Assembly: GCA_026874595.1 (NCBI GenBank)
Contig: CM049306.1
Location: forward strand, 35,604,019-35,668,018
DNA: 64,000 nt
DNA from: Sipunculus nudus
Taxonomy: Eukaryota; Annelida; Sipuncula; Golfingiida; Sipunculidae
Direction of reading: 5' to 3'
Positions 42,847 to 57,800 of the stretch are shown one piece after another (the stretch's first letter is position 1; each line of letters starts with the position of its first letter). Position numbers and translations under genes: made by a program. The notes under the pieces were generated by a model. The model was not told the DNA's origin. It saw nothing but the letters and a program-made list of their open reading frames with translations, and ran no database searches.

Positions 42847-45800
42847 GTAAGGTTTATTTCGGTCTCTCTACAAAAGTTGTAAAATCTAAGTCGGCATTTG
42901 GCTGACATGCGTTTGTTTAGTATCAGGTAGACAGATATATTGTTAAATATCTTTATTTTCAAGTATTATGGTCTTTCATGCCTTACTTTCAACAGGACAG
43001 CGGGGATAAGTTTGACAGGACTTCGGCCTAAGGGCCTCACCGGTTCACAACTGTCACAAGACAAGCAACTGAGCCGGTTGCCTTGGTGCAAGGCTGAGAA
43101 TTACACACCAGGTGACCCGGGCTCCATACTCAGCCTTGAGTATGTTCTTACGAAATATCGTAGCGGTCCTTCTGATGTATCAGAAGGAAAGAATAAAAGA
43201 GTAATTAAGAATAAGATGCAGCTTAAACTATGTTCACTCTACCTATATATCCTTTATATATCAGTTTCCATACATGTGGAGTCTCCTGTTTATGTTATAT
43301 ATGATATAACAGCATTTTATCATGAAGAGAAGAGCAGAAGACCATCACTGACACAGCCATGTTGCTGAGGCATGAACTCTGGTCACCCATGACCTGACCT
43401 GTGACCTGACCTCTGGTGTACCAGAGTAATTTATTGCTAATAAATCTATTAAAAAAAATCTTATTTCATGAATAATACTTATGAGTAAATGATAATATAT
43501 GGCTTCAATAAGTCCTTTATAAGTTTATGGCTATATCATTTAAGGTTTTAACAAATTTGCCTATGGAAGTTATGGAAACAATATTTACTATAATTTATTT
43601 GGAACAATAATCAGAGGACAACTTTTCTCATATCAATAAGGTCAAGGACAGGGTCATGTGACAAAAGATAAACATGACCGCATGGCAGGCTAAAAAAACC
43701 ACAGGAGTTGAAATCTTAACAATTTTCTTATAAGGGCACTTCTACATAATTTATTTTTACTCCAGAACAGTTTATTAGCCATTATTGGTAAGAAATTTGC
43801 TAAATTGCCTCCATTTTCTCTGTTTATTTTGCAAATATCCCAATATACCCCTGCTACGCTTTTCCATAAGAGGATTCCCATAACTGAAATCTCATTTCAG
43901 TTATGAACCCATAACAACAGGGATACATAATTTGCATTTAATATATGAACTAATTTACAGAAATAAATTGTAGCTAATATTAGTAATAATAATGATCATT
44001 ATAATTCTGAGGCCTAATTTAAAACTTTTATTTATCATATTTAACTGTACTCCCCAAAACTGATAAACATATTGTATGCACACCAAAGATATATGAAAGA
44101 TATATCATTGATCAATAAAATAATTTTGACAGGGACTGCCACTGCACTTGGTGTACCCACCGGCTCAGTTGTTATGGGTTCATAACTGAAATGAGATTTC
44201 AGTTATGGGAATCCTCTTATGGAAAAGCGTAGCAGGGGTATATTGGGATATTTGCAAAATAAACAGAGAAAATGGAGGCAATTTAGCAAATTTCTTACCA
44301 ATAATGGCTAATAAACTGTTCTGGAGTAAAAATAAATTATGTAGAAGTGCCCTTATAAGAAAATTGTTAAGATTTCAACTCCTGTGGTTTTTTTAGCCTG
44401 CCATGCGGTCATGTTTATCTTTTGTCACATGACCCTGTCCTTGACCTTATTGATATGAGAAAAGTTGTCCTCTGATTATTGTTCCAAATAAATTATAGTA
44501 AATATTGTTTCCATAACTTCCATAGGCAAATTTGTTAAAACCTTAAATGATATAGCCATAAACTTATAAAGGACTTATTGAAGCCATATATTATCATTTA
44601 CTCATAAGTATTATTCATGAAATAAGATTTTTTTTAATAGATTTATTAGCAATAAATTACTCTGGTACACCAGAGGTCAGGTCACAGGTCAGGTCATGGG
44701 TGACCAGAGTTCATGCCTCAGCAACATGGCTGTGTCAGTGATGGTCTTCTGCTCTTCTCTTCATGATAAAATGCTGTTATATCATATATAACATAAACAG
44801 GAGACTCCACATGTATGGAAACTGATATATAAAGGATATATAGGTAGAGTGAACATAGTTTAAGCTGCATCTTATTCTTAATTACTCTTTTATTCTTTCC
44901 TTCTGATACATCAGAAGGACCGCTACGATATTTCGTAAGAACATACTCAAGGCTGAGTATGGAGCCCGGGTCACCTGGTGTGTAATTCTCAGCCTTGCAC
45001 CAAGGCAAGTATCCCTGGAACCAATAGCTATAATATGACTTGACTGCATGTTTACTGGAGCCACGTTTTTTTAAACCAGAAGTGCAAAAAATAAAAAAAT
45101 GACTCGCATGTGAATAGAATTGCTTAGCCTTACTTAATAAGGCAAATTATTCAGCCTTTATTATTTAACTTTGCTAATTCAAAGAACGGGATTGACAATT
45201 AAGCTATGATTATACATTAGACCAAGTTTGGGTTCAGTTATAGTCTAAAGATTCATAATTGAGTCCAAACTTGGTCTAAATACTTTTATGTGTAATCTTA
45301 CAGAGTTGTCAAATACTCCAAAAGGCATTTAATGACCCTCTAAATGTGCAATGGAGGACCACACATGGAGCAGAATTTTCTCAGATTTCACTGGTCTAAT
45401 CCAGTTAAATTTTGTTTCCTTGTTTAATTGAACAAATTTTAATTTTTGTTTATGAACTTTCATTTGGCTATTAATTGCCCCTCAGAGAGAGAGAGGGAAT
45501 AAGAGAAAAGAAAAAAACTGAATTGACAGTTCAGTATTTGCAGTTATTATAACAAGGTCCATATCAGGGATAAACAACTGGTGGGTAAGGGTATGAAATA
45601 CCCAGTTTTGGATTTGAGTACTAAATAGTCGTAACCTGACCAAGACTCAAGTGCTCATTGCCATGGCAACAATGTAAAGATGTAAACAGAAATTTCATTT
45701 CTCCCACCAAATGAACAGATAAAATAGAGAGGAAATCAGCTGCAAAGCAAAGAACCTACAAGTAATTCTAATTCTAAATCCCTCCAAATAAAATTTCTGT

Positions 45801-48800
45801 GAAGCAAGAGGAAGTGTCATAACATACCTGCGTTAAATTGACTCACACAGGTAAAAAATCTTACAGTAATGAATAAATATATAAAGACAATCTATAAGTT
45901 TGTAGTAATATTCATATACACATGTTGACACACACAAGTACTAGAATAAAATTTTGCACCTTAGCACTCAAGTTCTCTTTTTTACCCTTTTTGCAATGAA
46001 TATGTATAAAACTTTCAATTCATGTTAAACATACGTGACATGAATTTTAAGATTAGTAGCACCATTAAAGGCTAATCAATATAGCAGGGTTTCCTTCCTC
46101 TGGCTGCCATGATAACTTCACAGTAAGCATTTCTCATATAATATCTTCAGTCTGTTCCACTAATGATATATGTAAACCATGCCTACTGTCACAGCTTTAT
46201 GGTTGTCACAAATAACTCCTAAAACATCATGCAGAGATTTGAGTGATGGATGTTACATTAAAATGATTGCAGATGGCGCCATCAGTCTTGATTTAATGAT
46301 TAAGGTTTCCCAGAGCTTTGGAACTTGTGTTTGGAGAATCATTTTCCCTTAATTTCATTTGAAAGATTGAAGTAAAGCTCTGCTTTAGCATGCAGTGTGA
46401 GCTATGTGGAGTAATATTTGCAGATGGCCAGCGTTAAAATTCTGGGAATATGGTTAAAAGTGGGTTTCAACTTGTATCAACTGAAAACACAAACTTCATT
46501 TGAGCTCGCATGATGCATGTATTTGAGCACATCATAACAATATGCATACAAGGAAAATTGGAGGAACAGGTGATAAGCAACAACTGCCATACATGTAGTG
46601 ACACTTGTCCTGGTGTTTTGGTTAAAGAAATGGTTATTGGAAGGTTATACATATATAAATCAGTCTCAGGGCTCCTGCTCACTCCTGTATTTTTTAACAA
46701 TATCCTAAGTGTTCTTAATTGTTCATGTAATGACTTTAATCTCTAAATTTTTACCTTCAAAACCATCAGTCAGTTATTACATTTAATCTTTTCCACAGCA
46801 TTCACAGTTTAAGTTCAGCAGTCATATGTTTTGTATTTTAGCCACCACCAAATAGCAAGGTTTGTTTCTTTTAACTTTTCAAATACAAACATATGAAAAA
46901 TAAATAAAAATAGATCTATATGAAAAATACAAAACAATAGGAATTATTCAGGCTGTCAGGATTTACAAAATTCAGCTGAGTGCTATGACCCATGGCCATC
47001 ATCAACAGCATGATCTGTCATTTTTGTGTCTTTCACCAGGTGTCTGTGTAAGTTGGAGCCGTGTTTGGATGTTGGAGAGGGTGCCTACGATGGTGTCATC
47101 CTGGTCACTGACAAGATCAGTAAACTGACCAGCAGCCTCGAGAAGATTAAGGGCAGCTTAGACCAAGCCCAGCAGGTAAAATGCTGGCCGTGAATGCAGG
47201 ACTTAGTAGGCATTTATAATTAATATATTTGGCTGGTTATTATTTGGCGCTGGTACACGTAACTTGAATTGTGATACAAGCTATATACTGGATTAAATAC
47301 TGCAGCAGTCATCCATTCTGTTGCATTGATATTGTGCAGTATAATACATTGCTGTCTTCAAACATATTATTGATGAAAATATAAATTTTTTATACAATAA
47401 AATACTTTTAATATTTGGGATCTGAAAGTAATCTCTCTTGCCAGATCTAAACACCAGGTAGAAAATTTTGTTGATTTTGAGCCTTGGTTAGAGAATGCTG
47501 GACACCCTCAGCAGGGGATTTCTGTCATGTTATTAGTAATTCTATAGAATTTATATAGGTCTCCTTCACTGAAAGGAGAATGTTTAGCAAAGGTTGTCAA
47601 AACTGAGTATAACACAAGTGAAGGAAGAGACCTTGTGGAATTCAGCTTGCTGTGTTCTGTTTGTTTGCTTTTGCCATGTTGAATAAGCAGTTCTCAGTGT
47701 TTTATAAGCAGAAGTTTTTCTGTCAGTAATTCTTGTTTGTATGAATCTTGAATTCTTTCATGGTTGCACAGTGGTTTTATGATTTAATGGCAAGTTTTGT
47801 TTGAGAGTCCTTAATGAACCTGAACACAAGTTATATAACTAACAATGATCCTTTCATGGTTGCAATGTGGTTTTATGATGTCATAGCAAGTTTTGTTGAG
47901 AGTCAATATTTAATGAATCTGAAGACATTGAACAACGATTGTTGCGTATGTAAAATTTTAAGTGGCAAAGCATAGTATTTACTCAGTTAAGACATATTTA
48001 CAAACAGGACAACTTCCAAATAAAACCTAAAATTTTGAGGTAACAGGGTCAAAGGTCAAGGGCACCAGACCCACTTCTTGAAAAAGCTTGTGGACCCATT
48101 TTCAGCCAAACTCTTTGACTAAACCTTTCATCTTGCACAAATGGCACACCCACCAACAGATGAAGAACCCTATTGATTTAGAGGTCACAGGGTCAATGGT
48201 CAAGGCCAGGGGACCCACTTCTTGGAAAAGCTTGTTGACTAAAACCGTTTGACTTAAACATTTCATCTTGCACATATATGGCTTACCCACCAACAGATGA
48301 AGAACCCTATCGACTTTGAGGTCACAGGGTCCAAGGTCAAGGCCACAGGATCCACTTTTTGAAAAAGCTTATGGGTGCATTTTAAACCAAACTGTTTGAT
48401 CAAAACCTTTCACTTATGGCTCTCCCACCCATCAAGAACCCTATTGAGTTTGAAGTCACAGGGTCAAAGATCAAGGTCACAGAGCTGCCCCCCTCATTTT
48501 CACACTGTATTTCACCCAGTATAATTATACCCCTGTGTGAGGGATGTCTCGCTTTCCGGTGCCCTTGTTTGATTTTTGTTTTCTTTGATAGGGATAGGTG
48601 TTGGCTTTTAAACTTTTGCACATAATATTGAAACTAATTAATAATGCAAATTTATGTATTTTTTACATAAATGTGCATAAATTGTTGTTTTTATACATAC
48701 TCCCTCAGTTGAACAGATTTAATATGTTTTCAAGCAGTCTTGTATCTACCAGGGAATAATATATGATGTCACATGCATACACTATTTTCCCTTAAGAGAC

Positions 48801-51800
48801 AGCAATAACATGGTCTTCATTAATGTGAGTACATGTTTACTTGTCATGGATTCACACAGGGTTGCATTAGATTATGTTATACCAGCAGTGTCTGAGTCAG
48901 TGTAGGAGTCTGTTTCAAGTCAACATGCATCCATTTAATGGGACTTTGGGTCAGTACCAGCTGATCTTAGTCAGGATCACATGTTAATGTATCATAAAAC
49001 TTTGGGACTACAGCTGACACATAATTAATGTGACTCTGCATTAATCATTTATATCTTGACATTTGCTGGATACACTGGCTCACTTTCTATTTAAGTGATA
49101 CTGGTGTTTTGATAGCTGTGTTGGATTACTTTTTTCATTAGTATTTACAGGTGCACTGTTCAACCTTCACCAGCACCCCCCCCCACCTATTTCTGGAAAG
49201 AAGACACTAGGAAATGCAATTTTACAACTACCTGATTTGTGATATAATGGTACTCAGGGATTTGGTATTTTACAAATACATTAGGACAAGAAGTGAGGGT
49301 GTTTGTTTATGACAGTACTCACAGGCGAGAGTTACACAAAGTCAAAGCACTGCTGCCACTTAGTGCTAAAACGCTTGTGCATACCAAATTTCTGATTAAT
49401 CCCAGACTAAAAACATTGTACTCAACCACATGAAGTGCCACCTGATGTTATTTCCCTATCTGGGTGGATGCTTGGGTCCCCAGCATCAAGTGTTCTGGGC
49501 AGATTCTGAGCATCAGAGATGCGGATATCCTGAAAACCTTGTTAATGATTATTTTCTTTGAAACATCCCTATTTTTAGAGCACTAACTGATGAGCCCAGT
49601 TACTGGGCTTTTTATCAGGGTTCTGGGATGTATTAAAAGGGATGATGAATGTTGGCTCAATTTTTTTATTCTAAAGATTAAAATAAAATATAGATTTTCA
49701 GTGGAATACTGCCTCATTAAGATATGTAAAAATATTTTTACACTTATTTTGTGGCGCTGTGCTCGTGGCAAGTAATTCATACATTAGTATGTTTATCTTG
49801 AAGACCTGGTCTGTGATGATGTTTACATTTGTTAACTGGAATGGGATGCAGGGACATTCAGATTTTTGAAGATCTTTGATTGGTTAATTGTATTTTTATT
49901 TTTAGAAGTATAGTTTGATGTAAGTATAAGATATGAAAGATGAATTAAATGTATCTGTTAAGGCAAGCAAGCTGTTCAGGAATGTGCATACCTGGTTAGT
50001 AGCTGGTGCGAACCTAATTTCAGAAGGTTTAATAACATATGGATACCTTCATCCTCATTTAGTAGACTGTGCCACTGATAGGCCTTGGACCTATATCCTA
50101 AAGAAGAAAAAAAAGAGAAAAAGGTGGACCAACATCAAAGTATTAGATTACAACATAGCCAAGTGTGTTATGAATAACTGTTCACAGACAATTTGCACTT
50201 TTGGTTCCGTGAAATCAGCTGCAGACAACTAGAGTCAACTGCTTGTTTATTTTACACAGAAAAACACTGCACACATGCCACAGATTATAGACCAGTGAAT
50301 TTCATAAATAGAGGCCCTGTCCTCAAGGCCTCACTGGTCAGGTGTATCTTATCATTATCACAATTCAGCTTTATCTCCACCGACAGATTATGTTGAACAG
50401 GCCATATGGTCTTATGATAACCCCATTATACATCAGAAATGTACTGTTATTGTCAGCATATCATCTGTCAAGGACAGCATGCATTTGAATGACAGATCAT
50501 ACAGGAAAAAGTTCTGCTCTGAACTGAAAGGTTTCTTCTTGGTGGTGGCCTTTATATATATATGAATCAGCTATTTGTCCAAATTCCTCTTTTACTGTTG
50601 AGGTCAATATTTGCCTCTGCTAAAATTAAAAAATTCTGTTTATGGCCAGGAAAAAGGATATTTTGACATTTTGTCAACCCTGAACATTTTTTGTAAACAG
50701 GGAGGAATTTTAATATATATTTAATTAGATCATTTAGATATGGCATAATAGTTCTCCAGTCTATTAATCTAGTTTATTTTTTCCTGATCCAGGCCCATAT
50801 GTGGACTTAGTATATTGTTTCCTTATCCAGATCCATATGTGGATCTAATGTATTGTTCCACTACGTGGACTATAAGAAGGTCACAACTTGACTGTACCAT
50901 AACCTTTCACCTCATTAATACCAACTCACAGATTTAAAATTGGAACAGCCCCTTCCCAGCTACCCCTTTTCCATAATGCCTCTAGCAACCTGTGTTTGTT
51001 TAGACTTCATTCTTTTCCATGTTGCCGATCATAGTGGTCTCTGATAGGATGACACACTGGCCAGCTGTTTGCCAGGACCTGGCTGTTAACAACCAGGCTG
51101 TTACCATGAACCACCGGCACTCCCCTGCTTGCACTGTCGTATCGACAAGATATCTCTTAGGTGCAGAAAGAGGAAAATAGCTTGAGCCCAGTGCAATGCT
51201 GACCTTCTGGATCAGGCAGCCAATCTTCAGAGACGACCCCACTAACACCACAAAGCCTCCAATGTTTCAACATTTGGCGGATGCGGCACAATCCTCCAGG
51301 TACCAGGTCTCACCAGTCTGCCCTACTTGCATGGAGTTTCGCAAAGAGTTACTGGACTTTCATAGACAAGTCCTATTGGGAGAAGTATCACCATATTCCT
51401 GCAGAGATATGAACCCCCCTAAGTTGTGGTCAGTGGGCCAACTATGGACTCTGGGGCATTACGGGCAGACAAGTTTTTCTGAAAATTTCCCCCTACCTAT
51501 CATTTGGGCCCGTTGTTGGCTTTGCACCAAGACGCAGGAGGGGACCAGGCCTTTGGGGAGGGTATGCCCTTTACACCTGCCAAGGGCAGGGCCTCTGATG
51601 CTGCTGGGTTGGTGAGAGACTCTCAAGCCCTGGTCAGACTCTGTCACATGACCATGTTCAAAAGACTGCTCTGGACGTGGTGAAGTGCTTGTTCCCAAAT
51701 CTTCAGGAGCTCTTCTTAAAAATATGGCAATTAATGATCGAGAATGTCATTCTCCTCCCTAGGGAGGTGGCTCTGTAATTATTAGAGTGTCAATCTCCAC

Positions 51801-54800
51801 AGCTACACGTGTCAAAGCTATAATAACTGTATGCTCAGCAGTTTACAGGCCACACACTGTTTTTGGGGCCACCTTAAGGAGGTATATATGGTGAGGGCAG
51901 AGAGCCAGGCTAAGGCCGTTAGAGTTGCACCTTCTGCTCAACCATTTCTAGATTGACCTCAGGCCTTTAGAGTGGTCAAGAGGTCTGCTCTTAGCTCATA
52001 TAGTATATAGCTTTGGGAATTGTCAAGCTCCCCTATCCCATGGCAGAGAAAATCAGAAAATTAGTGGGCTGCACTCTAAGTCAACGTTAATCTCTACCTG
52101 CAATGCGGCGGAGATTATAGGAAATTTGCACTGGGCGTCCAATTTTATCCTGTTTGGTCAGTTGGTGATGAGACCAGGCCAACAGCAGTTCCAGAGGTTT
52201 CAGCTCCAACCTTCTACTCAGGTCTGTTCAGTTTGCATCCCACTCCTGGAGTTGCGGCAGGCCCTAGCTCAGTGGAGATCCCTACATTTTCTCACTCTGT
52301 CAGCAAAGCAAAGATTTACACTGAAGCGTCCCTAACAGGCCGGCTTGCTCACAGGGAGGATCCCTGTTTATGGGGTCTCTGGTCGCAGACAGAAACGTCA
52401 CTACATATAAACCTCCTGGAGGTTTTGAGGACCCTAGTAATGTGGTGGCATCCTTTACAGGGTCATTGGGTCCTGGTTCACTGGGACAACATCATTGCTG
52501 TTGCGTTAATCAATCCTCTGGGTGGGTCCTGATCGTTCTTAGAGCAGAACCATCAGCTTCTCTGGCTGTGCAGGTCCCTCAACATACAAATCAAGGTGCG
52601 ACACATTGTGGGTGTCCGGAACACAATCACAGCAATGTCGCCAAGTGAGCGTCTGCTGCCTGTGGAGTGGCAATTACACCCTGAGCTAGCTTCAGAACTG
52701 TTTGCGAACTTTGGGGTCCCAAAGGTGGATCTGTTCACCTCAGAGCGAATTATCAGCTACCTCTGTTTGTGTCGCTGGCTCCGTTCAGCTGAGCAATAGG
52801 GACAAATGCATTCAATCTATTCAAGTATCAGTTCACCCCCTACTGGTTGACCCCACTTATACATTGGTGGCTCTGGATGCAGTTTCTGTGCACTCCACTT
52901 GGCTCATGACTTTTAACGCAGGAACCAGTGTTCCTTGGACTCTACAACACCCTGGCGCATCCCTGCTTTACCTCATGGTAAGCATAATTATGGTGCAATC
53001 AATTGCCCAGTTCAGGCTCTGTGCTATTACCTCCATGCAATGGCAATATTGAGAGGAGACTGTAAACCTCTGTTTCTCTCTCGAGATCAGTCTTATCACA
53101 AAATCTAGCTGGATTAAAGAAACTATCATCTTGGCTCATGCTAAGGTGTCTCCTACCCTGTCGTCTCTCCAGGTTAAAGCCCATGATTTCTGGGTTTTTG
53201 CTGAGTCTCTCACGATCACAGCTGAAGGCTCTGGTACTGACCTACTTAAACAGGGTCTTTGGAAGAGTTCTGCTACATTTGCTACCTTTTATCATGAGGC
53301 TTTAACGCTGCAGGTGCTGTCCTTGAGGCATTCTGGTGGTATTGTGGCTGTGGGCAGCATTGTGCGGGGTTCTACTTAATGTTTGTTGTTTATCCCACCT
53401 TACGTCTAGTCTGGTCATTTGGCATGGTCAAATGGTGACCTGCTTATGGTCCATGTAGTGGAATTTTTCAGTTCTCTGTGAATTGTGGTTACGGTAGTGG
53501 ACAGAGTAGGTCACCACTTGACCAATCAGTGTCCCCCCCCCCTTTTTGCTTCCTTCATCTCTGTTGGGAATTCTACAGAAAGAATGAAGATCATGGGTTG
53601 GAGGTAGCTTGGAGGGGCTTTTCCAATTTTCAATCTGTGTTGAGGAAACAATGAGGTTAAGGGTTATGGCGCAGTCAAGTGGTGACCTACTCCTTCCATT
53701 ACCTGAACTACAGTTCATGGAGAATTGGTAAGTTTCCTGAACCAGGTTGAGAATGCGATCTAGTATATTGTTTCTTAATATAGGTCAAGATGTGGTTCTT
53801 GTATAGTGTTTCCGCTGATCCAGATGGGGATCTAGTGAATGGTTTCCTTATCCAGATGTGGATCTAGTATTTTGTTTCCCTGGTCCAGATCTATATGGGA
53901 TAAAATTGTTACCCATGTAATAATCTTGTGCAATCATTTATTTGCTCATTTACCTCTTATCTCTCATATTCTCTTGTAACAGTGAAGTGCACATTGTAGA
54001 ATGATGACCATTGACATGAATTTTCAAGATTCATGAATGGCTAAAATTGAATTTCACTGAATTCCAAGGGCTGGCAGCTAGTTCCACTGCCTTCTATACA
54101 TAATATAATATAATTTGGCAATGTTTGACATACATAATATAATTTGGCAATGTTTGACATACATTTTTGTAAAGGATAGTTCTGATTAATAGTTACTAAG
54201 AAAACATTTTTGGAAGAGCACACATGTAACAGGCTGTGCATGTCCATGTTAGTGCATATTCATATGCATGTACTTGTATTCTGTAGGTTGATGCTGCGAT
54301 TGAGTCGGAGGTCAGCGTCCACTACTGTTCTGACCTGCCCTCTCACAGACTGGTGAGTTCTGTTTCTTTCATTGTACAGGCCTGCTCATGTAGTTTGCAG
54401 TCATATGTGTCCACAATAGTAATATATATAATTGGTTGCTCTGACATAATTTCAGAAATTACAAGCACAACTAAATAGACAAATTAGTAATGAACACATT
54501 AACTCTGAATGTTATTACTTAGACATCTCTTAATTAATAAAAATATATTTTCTTTCTCTCTGTAAATTACACCAGCAGTATACCAAACATGAGTAGGTAA
54601 TAACTGTTACTCACAAATATCTAAAGGTGCTATGGTAGTGAAGATTTCTGTTCCTCCTGATGCTGTGTGTGGTTAATTTGATCCACGAGAACTCTGTTGT
54701 AGTTTAGTGGTTTATAGATGTGATAATGTTTTTTTGTTCAGGTTTTTGCCCCTACCGGCCCACTGAACAGAGATTATGATGATGTTCGTCGTTTTCAGGA

Positions 54801-57800
54801 TGCAGCCATTAAAGGGGTCAAAAGGTCAGTCAAGTAACAATAAGTCAATTAATTTCTTACCTTTTTGAATGGAGACAAAAGGGAACAAGATTTGCAAAGA
54901 TCTCATTCCAACAGGCAACCCAGTCTGCATTATCATGAATTTTACAAAATATGAATGTGATTAGGTTGAAATCATAACAGCTGGTCAAATCTAACAAAAC
55001 ACAAGTAGACAGTACAGGCATCAATAAGAACACATGCTGAAACTGGATAGGTTTACAAACCTTTATATGATTGGTCAGGTTCTTCATAATGTTTTGCTTT
55101 TCTAGTAGTAGACCACTGATCTGTAATTAAGAACAGGTATGTTTTGCGGGATGCATACAGGGAGCGTTTGCATATGGTTCAGTTATTGGTTCAATTAATT
55201 TGTTTATTACTAATTCATGATGAGGTTGGCTAGTAGCTTGATCAAGCAAGGTCGAACAGGATGGATTGAGGGAACTTGTTTTTAGGAAGATGGGAATGTC
55301 ACAAATTTTCTGTATCATTTAGAGCTCTACAATGTGGGATGAAGGCTCCATTGTTGGTGAGGCCTATTGATGACTCGTTCGAGCACGCTGGCAGAGTGGC
55401 CACTCTGGGAGCACTCCATGCTGCTTATGTTGTAGGTACAGTGAACACTAGAAATGGATAATTTGGGCCCTTGGGCCCTTGTTTTAGTTGACTTATTTCT
55501 TGAAGGCAAAAAAACTGCATATGGTCTGGCAGGTCTATTCATGGTTTAACCGGTCATGTGACATTGTTTGCATGGTGTCAACAAAAGTACATTTATCAAA
55601 TTATTTTCATAAATGTGTTTTTGGCAGTGGGTATATTAATGTCAACATTCACCACCAGATGGCAGTACATATGTATAATTTCATCTGTTATCAGCATCAT
55701 ATAATCTTCAGGTTGATAGGTATGTGGTACAACAAACAAAATGATGCAGATGAAATCATAACCTTTGCAGAGTCAGTGAGATCTGTCAAACAAAATTCTG
55801 AATATAAACTGTTTTCAGCCTCTTGAGATCCGTGAAACCCTCAGAGATAAGAACACCAAGTTTGAGAAACTCGGAGTATGGTGTAATGACATGAAAAAGG
55901 TCACTGATGGCATCAAAGTCATTGAAGCTCTTGAGCTTGGGAGGTAAGAAAATTAATTGAAATGATGAAAAAATAGTTTTCTTATAGTAAACTTTATTGA
56001 CAGTTGTTTTGTTTAATGATACCAAAGTTTTGCAGTGGGTTTTTTTAGCTCAGCTGACTGATAGTCATCTGACTATCATTTAATAAGAGTAAGTGTTATC
56101 CAGCCCAGCATGTGACCAGGCAATAAACATTGGTATAATTAATACTGATGATGTTCACTAGATGGCAGCAGCAATTCACCATTTTTGAACATTCAACTCT
56201 GACATGGAATCTTGTCTTCATGTAAAATTTACTTTATATCAAACGGGCTATCCATTTTGAAACATTTGTTACAGAATTGTAGCCCGTGACATTGGTGGTT
56301 CTGATCCTGAGAGAATGGCCCCACCGCGGGTGGCAGAATATGTGCAAAACATCTTCAAGGATACTTGCATTAAGGTAGGGCAACAACAGCATCTGACCCT
56401 GGCACATTCCACTGAGACAGCATCACCAAATAAAGGGCAAGTGCTGAGTCCAAGTAGAAAAAGTTGATCTGGTTATATAGAAGTGACCATTTGAAATACC
56501 AGTTATAAAAGCAGAATATGTGAATGATATATTCTTTAATTAAGGGTTTCAAATTACACTTTCTGCATTTACGCTGCTTCATGAACATCTCATACCAGCA
56601 CTAAGTTTGACAAATGCCTTGTGTTAAAATAAATAAGAAAGAATATTGAAACTTTTATACTTATCAGTAGAAGGGGATCAGTGTCAAATGAAAAACCTGG
56701 ACCTACTCTTTTTGGTAGGAGAAAACCATAAGAACTTTATGATATTTGCTATAAAATAAATATCATAAGTAGAGCTGTTTTGCTTTTCCGTTTTGACCAT
56801 TTTAAAAGGATAATGTTTCATATGTAATGGTTATAATCAAATGACTTTAATATATATGGAACAATACATTTGAATACCTTTTATATAAATCAAATATTGA
56901 ATCAGATTACAATCTCTAAGCCATTCATTAAACAAAACTTAGGCATCTCTTACACTTCAGAGTCTCTATATTAGTCTTTTTAATTTTACAGGTGAACATA
57001 GTGTCAGACCAGGATCTAATTGAGAAGGAATACCCACTGATGGCTGCTGTCAACAGGGCTGCTCGAAGTAAGTCTGCCTGCTAAAACACTGTGGATTCTG
57101 AATCTGTTTGCATGAATTTGAGAAGACTGAAATTGTGCTATAAAGGACCTAATCAAGATCAAAACAACCCTCTCTTAAATGGTATACAAACACAACATTA
57201 TGGATGTGTATTACTCAAGGGAGTAATAATATCTGATGTATTGAAAAAAACTCTTCCCCAAGGTGACACTTTAAAAGACAAAAATATCTTTCAGGAAAAA
57301 ATGATGTCTATTTATAACACTTAAATGTGAGACAACTAGCATACACTTCCTTTCCTTTTCTTTCCATTCATAGTAATCAAATAATTATAAGCAAATTCTG
57401 ATAAAAATTAATTACTCATTTTAAATACTAACTTTTTCCCTGTATATATGCATGAATGTCTTCTTAACTGTGAGTAAATTAAGTACTACTTTTCAATTTA
57501 AATATTTTTCTATTTAAAAAAAAAAAAACATTAAAAAACATTTAGAGGGTGGTTATATTACACTCAGTGTTTCTCAAATGTTCCTTTCTAGCATATGTTT
57601 GTGTGTCAGTGTTTCTCTGTGAGCAGAACTATGTAAAATTATTTTGATAAAGTTGGTACATGAAAGATTGTGAAATTAGATTTTTTAGATAAAAGAAAGG
57701 TTGTCACTGGTCCAAATTTTTTTTCATGCTACAATTTATTCTGTACATCTGATACAAAGGCTTCAGAGAAAGAATTCAGAGGACTGTCCAAAAATAAATC

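Noticed and set aside
42996-43078. Possible extra aminopeptidase exon (TAGISLTGLRPKGLTGSQLS)
   Set aside because: Phase would fit, but exon 1 to 47040 already gives a coherent subfamily-like N-terminus and the segment has no recognisable homology; its donor would be altered by the element insertion.
43690-44396. Two identical 63-codon frames in the 840-bp elements as a transposon protein
   Set aside because: Short, no transposase motif, no upstream signals; identity follows from the inverted duplication.
43079-45007. Single foldback transposon with 840-bp terminal repeats
   Set aside because: Outer flanks are not a duplication of each other; each matches the inner flank of the opposite copy, which fits two insertions plus inversion better.
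49933-50232. 99-codon frame in aminopeptidase intron 2
   Set aside because: No recognisable domain, includes a low-complexity Lys run, no splice or codon-use support.
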